Assembly (NCBI RefSeq): GCF_002848265.1
Contig: NZ_CP025422.1
Coordinates: 248,001-312,000 of the forward strand
Direction: 5' to 3'
DNA length: 64,000 bases
From: Zhihengliuella sp. ISTPL4
GTDB lineage: Bacteria > Actinomycetota > Actinomycetes > Actinomycetales > Microbacteriaceae
Below the pieces are notes generated by a model. It had not been told where the DNA came from. It worked only from the letters and a program-made list of their open reading frames with translations, and did not search any database. Below are positions 54,009-64,000 of the stretch, piece after piece. Made by a program: the position numbers and the translations under genes. Every line of letters begins with the position of its first letter. Position 1 is the first letter of the stretch.

Positions 54009-54089
54009 ATGCCTTCGGTCGCCACCGCTCCTTCGACGCTCGTCCCGAGCGTCATCGCCGTGCGCCGACGTCGCGGCCGCCGATTCTAG
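54009..54089 (+). CDS. Putative arginine leader peptide before argC
   Basis: 26 codons beginning MPSVATAPST and ending VRRRRGRRF: six arginine codons within eight, including two CGA, just before the stop. A promoter with TTGCGG (53973-53978) and TATCGT (53997-54002) would start transcription at or next to the ATG, as for other leaderless genes here. Position before an arginine operon and the Arg run are the pattern of a ribosome-mediated attenuator; a GGCGG/CCGCC stem can form downstream. A chance frame remains possible. Confidence 0.55.
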   Translation: MPSVATAPSTLVPSVIAVRRRRGRRF

Positions 54090-54201
54090 GCGACCCCGCC
54101 CTTCTGCCTGCGTCCGCGCGGCGGTCGAGTGCCGGTGTCGCCGCCTCCGGCCCCGCCCCCGGTCCCGAGATCGTCGAGGACCCGACCGTTAAGGTAGAAG
54201 C

Positions 54202-55281
54202 ATGACGTATTCCGTCGCCGTCTCCGGCGCCTCCGGCTACGCAGGCGGCGAGATCCTGCGCCTCCTGGCCGCTCACCCCGACGTCGAGATCCGCACCGTC
54301 ACGGCGCACTCGAACGCCGGACAGCCCCTCGTCGCCCATCAGCCGCACCTCCGTTCACTCGCCCACCTGACGCTGCAGGACACCACACCCGAGGTCCTCG
54401 CCGGACACGACATCGTGTTCCTGGCCCTCCCGCACGGCCAGTCCGGGCAGTACACGGACGCCCTCGGCGACACCCCGCTGGTGATCGACGCCGGAGCGGA
54501 CCACCGGCTCACCTCGTCGGCGGAGTGGGACGCGTTCTACGGCGGGTCCTTCCATGAGCCGTGGACGTACGGCGTGCCCGAGCTCCTCGTCGGAGGGGGC
54601 AAGCAGCGGGACGCGCTCCGCAGCGCGACCCGGATCGCCGCACCCGGCTGCAACGCCTCGACGGTGAGCCTCAGCCTCGCCCCCGGTGTCGCGACCGGCG
54701 TGATCGACCCGGGCGACATCGTCTCCGTCCTGGCCGTCGGCCCGTCCGGGGCGGGCAAGAGCCTGAAGACGAACCTCCTCGCCAGCGAGATCCTCGGCTC
54801 CGCGAACCCCTATGCCGTCGGCGGCACGCACCGCCACATCCCGGAGATCCGTCAGGCGCTCGCCGCCGCCCGCCCTTCGACGGGCTCAGGCCCTTCGACG
54901 GACTCAGGGACCCAGGACATCCGGATCTCGTTCACTCCGGTCCTCGTGCCGATGTCGCGCGGCATCCTCGCCACGTCCACGGCGCCGATCGTCGAGGGTG
55001 TGAGCGACGCCGAGATCCGTCAGGCGTGGGAGAGCGCCTACGGCGACGAGACCTTCGTCCAGCTGCTGCCGGAGGGGAGCTTCCCGCGCACCGCCGACGT
55101 GCTCGGGGCGAACACGGCCCTCCTCGGCCTCGCGATCGACCGCGCCGCGAACCGCGTGACGGTGGTCACCGCCGTCGACAACCTCGTCAAGGGCACCGCC
55201 GGAGCTGCCGTCCAGTCCATGAACATCGCGCTGGGGCTTCCCGAGACCCGCGCCCTCTCAGTGAACGGAGTCGCCCCGTGA
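54202..55281 (+). CDS. argC: N-acetyl-gamma-glutamyl-phosphate reductase
   Basis: 359 residues. NADP-binding [15 protein letters not shown], catalytic Cys in [32 protein letters not shown] and [12 protein letters not shown]. Third enzyme step of arginine synthesis. ATG six bases after TAAGGT (54190-54195), so argC may also have its own promoter behind the leader peptide. A 16-residue Ser/Thr/Gly insert near residue 225-240 is encoded by two copies of a palindromic repeat. First of argCJBDFH. Confidence 0.96.
   Translation: MTYSVAVSGASGYAGGEILRLLAAHPDVEIRTVTAHSNAGQPLVAHQPHLRSLAHLTLQDTTPEVLAGHDIVFLALPHGQSGQYTDALGDTPLVIDAGADHRLTSSAEWDAFYGGSFHEPWTYGVPELLVGGGKQRDALRSATRIAAPGCNASTVSLSLAPGVATGVIDPGDIVSVLAVGPSGAGKSLKTNLLASEILGSANPYAVGGTHRHIPEIRQALAAARPSTGSGPSTDSGTQDIRISFTPVLVPMSRGILATSTAPIVEGVSDAEIRQAWESAYGDETFVQLLPEGSFPRTADVLGANTALLGLAIDRAANRVTVVTAVDNLVKGTAGAAVQSMNIALGLPETRALSVNGVAP
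54873..54916. repeat. Two copies of the palindromic repeat inside argC
   Basis: CCCTTCGACGGGCTCAGG (54873-54890) directly followed by CCCTTCGACGGACTCAGGGA and CCCAGGA. Same family as the pheT copy; inserts PSTGSG and PSTDSGTQ in frame. Confidence 0.75.
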
Positions 55282-56435
55282 GCGTCACCGCCCCCGCAGG
55301 ATTCGAGGCGGCCGGGGTCGCCGCCGGACTCAAGTCCACCGGCAAGCCCGATGTCGCCGTCGTGGTCAACCGCGGCCCTCGCAAGGTCGGCGCCGCCGTC
55401 TTCACGAGCAACCGCGCCAAGGCCAACCCCATCATCTGGTCGCAGCAGGCCGTCGCGGACCGCGTGGTCGAGGCCGTCGTCCTCAACTCCGGCGGTGCAA
55501 ACTGCTTCACCGGGAGCTTCGGGTTCCAGACGACCCACCAGACCGCGGAGAAGGCGGCCGAACTGCTCGGCATCAGCGCGGGCGACGTGCTCGTCTGCTC
55601 CACGGGGCTCATCGGGACGGGGGACGAGGTCTTCCGTGAGAAGGTCCTCGCGGGCACCGCGCAGGCGATCACCGAGCTGAGCGCGGACGGCGGGGAGAGT
55701 GCCGCGCACGCCATCATGACCACGGACACGGTCGCGAAGACCGCTGTGGTGACCCGCGACGGCTGGACGATCGGCGGCATGGCGAAGGGCGCGGGCATGC
55801 TCGCCCCGGGTCTGGCGACGATGCTCGTGGTGCTCACCACCGACGCCGTGCTCGAACCGCTCCAGGCCGACGAGGCGCTGCGCCGGGCGACGGGGCGCAC
55901 GTTCGACCGCCTCGACTCCGACGGCTGCATGTCGACCAACGACCAGGTGACGCTGCTCGCCAACGGCGCCTCCGAGGTCGTCCCCGACCTCGACGACTTC
56001 GCCGAGGCGCTCACCGCGCTCTGCCAGGAGCTCGCGGTCAAGCTGCAGGGCGACGCGGAGGGCGCGAGCCACGACATCACGATCGAGGTGCAGCACGCCG
56101 TCTCCGAGCAGGACGCCGTCGAGGTCGGCCGCTCGGTCGCCCGCAACAATCTGTTCAAGGCGGCCATCTTCGGCAACGACCCGAACTGGGGCCGCGTCCT
56201 CGCGGCGATCGGCACGACGGCCGCGCAGTTCGACCCCTACGACGTCGACGTGTGGATGAACGGTGTCCGCGTCTGCACCGCCGGCGGGCCGGACCGCCCC
56301 CGTGAGGAGGTCGACCTGACGCCGCGGGCCACGCACCTGATGATCGACCTCAAGGTCGGAGAGGCCACCGCCACGGTGCTCACCAACGACCTCACCCACG
56401 ACTACGTGCACGAGAACAGCGCCTACGCCTCATGA
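55278..56435 (+). CDS. argJ: Bifunctional ornithine acetyltransferase / N-acetylglutamate synthase
   Basis: 385 residues. Recycles the acetyl group from acetylornithine to glutamate. [39 protein letters not shown] (self-cleavage before the Thr), [14 protein letters not shown] and [18 protein letters not shown] start overlapping the argC stop (GTGA). Confidence 0.95.
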   Translation: MSVTAPAGFEAAGVAAGLKSTGKPDVAVVVNRGPRKVGAAVFTSNRAKANPIIWSQQAVADRVVEAVVLNSGGANCFTGSFGFQTTHQTAEKAAELLGISAGDVLVCSTGLIGTGDEVFREKVLAGTAQAITELSADGGESAAHAIMTTDTVAKTAVVTRDGWTIGGMAKGAGMLAPGLATMLVVLTTDAVLEPLQADEALRRATGRTFDRLDSDGCMSTNDQVTLLANGASEVVPDLDDFAEALTALCQELAVKLQGDAEGASHDITIEVQHAVSEQDAVEVGRSVARNNLFKAAIFGNDPNWGRVLAAIGTTAAQFDPYDVDVWMNGVRVCTAGGPDRPREEVDLTPRATHLMIDLKVGEATATVLTNDLTHDYVHENSAYAS

Positions 56436-57345
56436 CCGACATCCAGGACACCACGCCGGACATCGCGGCGCAGAAGGCCACCACCCTCATCGAGTCGCTG
56501 CCGTGGCTGAAGAAGTTCCGCGACCAGATCGTCGTCGTCAAGTACGGCGGGAACGCCATGGTCTCGGACGAGCTGCAGGAGGCCTTCGCCCAGGACATCG
56601 CGTACCTCCGCTACGTCGGTGTGCAGCCCGTGGTCGTGCACGGCGGCGGGCCGCAGATCTCCGACATGCTGCAGCGGCTGGAGATCCCCAGTGAGTTCAA
56701 GGGCGGGTACCGCGTCACCAACACCGAGGCCATCGGCGTCGTGCGGATGGTCCTCACCGGCCAGGTGAACCCGCAGCTCGTCTCGAAGATCAACTCGCAC
56801 GGCCCCATCGCCACCGGACTCAGCGGCGAGGACGCCGGGCTCTTCGGCGGCCGCCGTCGGGGTGTGATGATCGACGGCGAGGAGGTGGACCTCGGCCGCG
56901 TGGGCGACGTGGTCCAGGTCGACCCGACACCGGTGCTCGATCACCTCGCCGCAGGGCGGATCCCGGTCGTGTCGAGCATCGCGCCCGACCTCGACCACCC
57001 GGGGCAGTCGCTCAACGTCAACGCGGATGCCGCGGCTGCCGCGCTGGCCGTGGCCCTCGGTGCGCGCAAGCTCGTCATCCTCACCGACGTGCCGGGGCTG
57101 TACGCCGACTGGCCCAACCGCGACTCGCTCGTGTCGCACCTGACATCGGACGCGCTCATCGAGATGCTTCCGCGCCTCGAGTCGGGGATGATCCCGAAGA
57201 TGCGCGCGTGCCTCGACGCGGTCGAGGGCGGCGTCGACGCGGCGGCGATCATCGACGGACGGGTGCCGCACTCGGTGCTCGTCGAACTGTTCACCAGCAA
57301 GGGAATCGGGACCGAAGTGGTCCTGGGAGAGAAAGGGGCGACGGC

Positions 57346-57349
<4 letters not shown>
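56432..57349 (+). CDS. argB: Acetylglutamate kinase
   Basis: 305 residues. VVKYGGNAM phosphate loop, [31 protein letters not shown] and LTDVPGLY. Usually feedback-inhibited by arginine when an N-terminal helix is present; here ~25 N-terminal residues ([16 protein letters not shown]) fit that hexameric type. ATGA overlap with argJ. Confidence 0.96.
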
Positions 57350-60904
<3,555 letters not shown>

Positions 60905-60927
60905 CCGCTCCGGTGGTGGCCTGCGCC

Positions 60928-61512
60928 TCAGTGCAGGTCGCCGTCGGCGGCTGACCGCTCCCACCGGGTGAAGCGGACGGTCAGGCCCGCTCGGGTGGGG
61001 GCGGCCAGGAACGGCCCGGCGGACACCGTCGCATCTCCGGCGAAAGGCGCCACCCTGACCAGTCGCCACGCTCCGTCGTCCGCGCGGGCGCGCACGATCA
61101 TGGCGTCCGCCCAACGGCTGACCCGGACGCTGATCTCGCTCTCGCGCCAGTCGTCGACGTAGCCGACCGACCAGTCCGAGCGGCCGGCGGTCACGACGGC
61201 GCCCAGGCCGAGGTGGCCGTCCGCGAACTCGACGCCGGCTTTGATCCAGTGCTCGTCGTCGGCGCGCACGAAGAGTCCTGCCTGGTCGAACTGCCCCTTC
61301 CACGGCGCACGGAACGCGACCTCGATCGCCTCGCCGACGGCGAGCGGGGCGAGCAGCGCGTGCTCCGTGTCGTGGACGAAGCCGTACGCGGTGTGACGCC
61401 AGGCGTCGCTCCCCTCGACCGCGGTGGCGTCGAGGTGCCCGTCGATGCGGGTCAGCGCGGGGGCGTGGGTCCAGGTGCCATCGGTCCAGTCGATCATGCG
61501 TGAATCAGGCAT
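60928..61512 (-). CDS. DUF1349 protein
   Basis: 194 residues, beta-rich. GFVHDTEHALLAPLAVGEAI, then FDQAGLFVRADDEHWIKAGVEF and DWSVGYVDDW match DUF1349, a concanavalin-like fold of unknown role, possibly carbohydrate-binding. Start at 61512 or the ATG at 61497. Divergent from satD across an AT-rich gap. Confidence 0.85.
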   Translation of the reverse strand: MPDSRMIDWTDGTWTHAPALTRIDGHLDATAVEGSDAWRHTAYGFVHDTEHALLAPLAVGEAIEVAFRAPWKGQFDQAGLFVRADDEHWIKAGVEFADGHLGLGAVVTAGRSDWSVGYVDDWRESEISVRVSRWADAMIVRARADDGAWRLVRVAPFAGDATVSAGPFLAAPTRAGLTVRFTRWERSAADGDLH

Positions 61513-61544
61513 ATTTCCTATCTATAGCCACATAAGGCATAAAT

Positions 61545-61558
61545 CACGAATATTCGTG
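61545..61558. promoter_or_regulatory. AT-rich palindromic operator before satD
   Basis: CACGAATATTCGTG, a perfect 14-bp palindrome in a 60-base AT-rich island, directly upstream of the TATGGT -10 box (61560-61565) of satD. Candidate binding site for a regulator, perhaps SatD itself. Confidence 0.5.
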
Positions 61559-61571
61559 TTATGGTTATCCC

Positions 61572-62216
61572 ATGGTCATCGCTGTGATCGCCGACATCGT
61601 GGGCTCCCGGGAGCTCGGGGACCGGAGTGCCGCACAGCGCGCCCTCGACGAGACCATCGCGCAGGTCGAACACGACCGTCCGCTGGCGGTCCAGCCGCTC
61701 ACGCCCACGGTAGGGGACGAGCAGCAGGGCGTCTACCGCGCGCTGCCCGACGCGCTCCTCTCCCTCCTCATGGTGCAGCTCCGGCTCCCGGAAGGACTCG
61801 CCTTCCGTTTCGGGGTCGGCGTCGGCGAGGTCCGCCCCGTCACCTCGGTGCACGGCGAGTTGGCCGACGGACCGGGGTGGTACGCGGCACGCGCCGCGAT
61901 CGAGACCGTGCACGCCCGCGAACAGCGCGCCGTGCCGCGCACGCGCACCTGGATTGTCGGCGCCCCGGGTCAGGATGAGGTCATGGAGACCGTCATCGCC
62001 GCGTCCAACGCGTATGTCCTCGCGCGCGACGAGCTCGTCGGAGCGATGAGCACCCGCGAGCGCCACCTCACCTACGGTCGCCTGGTCGGCCGGTCGCAGC
62101 AGGAGCTCGCCGCGCAGGAGGGCATCTCGCAGCCGAGCGTGTCCAAGTCCCTGCGGAGCGCGGGAGCCGCCGCTCTCATCGAGGGTGTGGCTGCGCTCCG
62201 GGGGGAGTCCTCATGA
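61572..62216 (+). CDS. SatD family protein
   Basis: 214 residues. N-terminal VIAVIADIVGSRELGDR and TVGDEQQGVYRALPDALL, the SatD domain; a C-terminal helix-turn-helix (RSQQELAAQEGISQPSVSKSL) suggests DNA binding. SatD proteins are named from a stress/acid-tolerance locus of streptococci; biochemical role unknown. Start ATG six bases after TATGGT. ATGA overlap with the membrane-protein gene. Confidence 0.82.
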   Translation: MVIAVIADIVGSRELGDRSAAQRALDETIAQVEHDRPLAVQPLTPTVGDEQQGVYRALPDALLSLLMVQLRLPEGLAFRFGVGVGEVRPVTSVHGELADGPGWYAARAAIETVHAREQRAVPRTRTWIVGAPGQDEVMETVIAASNAYVLARDELVGAMSTRERHLTYGRLVGRSQQELAAQEGISQPSVSKSLRSAGAAALIEGVAALRGESS

Positions 62217-63007
62217 TCCTCGCGGGCTTCGTCCTCCTCGCGGTCGGCGCAACCGACCTCGTCCGCCAGTTCGTGCCGCGGCGCTGGATCGGCTACGTGG
62301 TGGCCGCGGCCGTCATCGTCCTTCTGGGTATCGGCGGAGACGCGCTGCTGCCAGCCCTGCTCGGACTCGGTGTCGGAGCGCTGTGGGCGTGGAGCATGCC
62401 GGACGAGGGGCCGACCCTGGCCGGATTCTGGCCGGCTGTCGCGCTCGCCGCCCTGAGTATCGGTGCCGTCGTCTGGGGTGGTTCGAGGAACGACGCGGGG
62501 CTCATCGGTGAGCTCTGGACGTTCCGGTCGCCGTTCGGCGAGGTGCCGTTCGACCTCGCTGTCCTCGCGCTCGGCGCCGGTGTCTTCCTGCTGGAGTCCG
62601 CCAACCTCGTCGTCCGCGCGGCCCTCGACGGCGAGCACACCTGGCGCCCCGCCGAGGTGGCGCAGCCGGCGTCTCCGGTTGACGCGTCCGGGCCCGTCCC
62701 GCCGGACGCGGACGCCGTCGAAACTCCCGCGGTGTCCGCCGTCATCCCGGCTGATCCGCGGCACGGCTTCAAGGGCGGGCGGCTCATCGGCCCGCTCGAA
62801 CGCGTGCTCGTGATGATCCTCACCTTGGCCGCGGCGTACCCGGTGCTCGCCGCCATGCTCGCCGCGAAGGGCATCGTCCGGTTCCCCGAGATCTCCCGGG
62901 ACGGGGAGACCGGCGCCCGTGCAGAGTACTTCCTCGTCGGCAGTCTCGTCAGCTGGGTCATCGGCCTGGGCGCCGCGTTCCTCGTGTGGTGGGCGGCACA
63001 CAGCTGA
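62213..63007 (+). CDS. Multi-pass membrane protein coupled to satD
   Basis: 264 residues with about seven hydrophobic segments: an N-terminal group (GFVLLAVGATDLVRQF, YVVAAAVIVLLGIGG), a polar loop at ~140-195, then two C-terminal helices. No family recognised. The four-base overlap with satD indicates joint function. Confidence 0.75.
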   Translation: MILAGFVLLAVGATDLVRQFVPRRWIGYVVAAAVIVLLGIGGDALLPALLGLGVGALWAWSMPDEGPTLAGFWPAVALAALSIGAVVWGGSRNDAGLIGELWTFRSPFGEVPFDLAVLALGAGVFLLESANLVVRAALDGEHTWRPAEVAQPASPVDASGPVPPDADAVETPAVSAVIPADPRHGFKGGRLIGPLERVLVMILTLAAAYPVLAAMLAAKGIVRFPEISRDGETGARAEYFLVGSLVSWVIGLGAAFLVWWAAHS

Positions 63008-63059
63008 CACCCCCTCGAGCGACGCAGCGCGGCGGCCGTCCGCTGCTAGCCTGGAGCGC

Positions 63060-64000
63060 GTGTCAACTCCCGCTCTGACGACCGCGCCTCAGGCGATCGA
63101 CCCCACGTTCGAGAACGTGTGGGATGAGATCGTGTGGCGCGGACTCGTCCACGTGTCCACCGACCAGGAGGCGCTGCGCGCCCTGCTCGCGGGAGACCCC
63201 GTCACGTATTACTGCGGCTTCGACCCGACGGCGCCCAGCCTGCACCTCGGCCACCTCGTCCAGCTGCTTCTGCTCCGCCGTCTTCAGCTCGCCGGGCACA
63301 AGCCGCTCGGCCTCGTCGGCGGCTCCACCGGTCTGATCGGCGACCCGCGGCCCACGGCCGAGCGCACCCTCAACACCCGCGAGACTGTCGCGGAATGGGT
63401 CGACCGTCTGCGCGGGCAGGTCGAGCGCTACCTCAGCTTCGAGGGCGACAACGCCGCCCGCATGGTCAACAACCTCGACTGGACGGCGCCGCTGTCCGCG
63501 ATCGATTTCCTCCGGGAGATCGGCAAGCACTACCGCGTCGGCACGATGCTGAAGAAGGACGCGGTGGCCGCGCGCCTGAACTCGGACGCCGGCATCAGCT
63601 ACACCGAGTTCAGCTACCAGATCCTTCAGGGGCTCGACTTCCTCGAGCTCTACCGCCAGTACGACTGCGTGCTGCAGACGGGCGGCTCCGATCAGTGGGG
63701 CAACCTCACCAGCGGCACCGACCTCATCCACCGGGTCGAAGGGGTGTCCGTCCACGCCATCGGTACGCCGCTGATCACCAACAGCGACGGCACGAAGTTC
63801 GGCAAGAGCGAGGGCAACGCGATCTGGATCGACGCGGAGCTCACGAGCCCCTACGCGTTCTACCAGTTCTGGCTCAGCACGGCGGATGCCGACGTGATCG
63901 AGCGCCTCAAGGTGTTCACCTTCCTGACCAAGGCGGAGATCGAGGAGTACGCCGAGCTCGTGGCGACCGAGCCGTTCCGCCGTGCCGCCCAGAAGCGCCT
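63060..64000 (+). CDS. tyrS: Tyrosyl-tRNA synthetase (partial)
   Basis: First ~313 residues; the gene continues past the window edge. Class I motifs: HIGH-like PSLHLGHL in YYCGFDPTAPSLHLGHL and KMSKS-like KFGKS in TNSDGTKFGKSEG; QTGGSDQWGNLTSG is the tyrosine-binding region. GTG start seven bases after TAGCCT (63047-63052), a leaderless arrangement. Confidence 0.95.
   Translation, partial: MSTPALTTAPQAIDPTFENVWDEIVWRGLVHVSTDQEALRALLAGDPVTYYCGFDPTAPSLHLGHLVQLLLLRRLQLAGHKPLGLVGGSTGLIGDPRPTAERTLNTRETVAEWVDRLRGQVERYLSFEGDNAARMVNNLDWTAPLSAIDFLREIGKHYRVGTMLKKDAVAARLNSDAGISYTEFSYQILQGLDFLELYRQYDCVLQTGGSDQWGNLTSGTDLIHRVEGVSVHAIGTPLITNSDGTKFGKSEGNAIWIDAELTSPYAFYQFWLSTADADVIERLKVFTFLTKAEIEEYAELVATEPFRRAAQKR

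Overview
The window is about 70% GC chromosomal DNA from an actinobacterium. The prfB-ftsE-ftsX-smpB and infC-rpmI-rplT orders, the Rv3654c-type TadE cluster, a lexA divergent from a LysM gene, and gluABCD-type transport genes fit this. Protein flavour and the many start codons placed 6-9 nt after a TAnnnT -10 box suggest Microbacteriaceae, most likely Microbacterium. That placement is inference; no rRNA gene is present.

Layout. 0-2.7 kb: NHEJ pair ligD (cut by the window edge) / ku, a DedA protein and tRNA-Leu(UAG). 2.7-5.0 kb: a leftward operon of glycosyltransferase, EEP-fold hydrolase and membrane protein. 5.1-18.3 kb: a Tad/Flp-type pilus locus (tadA, tadB, tadC, pilin-like gene, three TadE-like genes). 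It is interrupted at codon 32 of the pilin-like gene by a 7.9 kb integrative element (about 9,097-16,969). The element carries a large serine integrase next to its right end, then a leftward chain of 14 small, mostly overlapping genes: a winged-helix replication-type protein with four in-gene iteron-like repeats, a terminase-small-subunit-like protein, an ADP-ribosyltransferase-like protein, a WhiB-like protein, several zinc-knuckle proteins and a two-gene lower-GC cargo. No capsid, tail, portal, large terminase or FtsK/TraB gene was seen, so it resembles a phage satellite or PICI-like island more than a prophage or AICE.

18.3-31.7 kb: MFS transporter, prfB, a DUF2510 membrane protein, ftsEX, smpB, an S9 peptidase, metF-metE and the divergent lexA / LysM SOS pair. 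31.7-37.7 kb: hisC-hisB-hisH-hisA, an SseB-like gene, DUF1844 and infC-rpmI-rplT (infC apparently starts at AUC). 37.8-45.3 kb: an rRNA methyltransferase, a two-component system in one operon with a TAXI-type binding lipoprotein, and a glutamate-type ABC transporter. 45.3-51 kb: pheST, DUF402 protein, an 18-bp minisatellite and a reductase.

50.9-60.9 kb: a TPP riboswitch controls thiM and a single reading frame encoding ThiE-ThiD-TenA. A 26-codon reading frame ending in an arginine-rich run precedes argC-argJ-argB-argD-argF-argH, a candidate arginine attenuator. The right end holds a DUF1349 protein, a SatD-type regulator with a membrane partner, and the start of tyrS. No intergenic gap exceeds about 300 bases.

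Main points of interest: the satellite-like element that breaks the pilin gene, its in-gene iterons, the putative Arg leader peptide, the ThiE-ThiD-TenA fusion, and a palindromic repeat family inserted in frame in pheT and argC.
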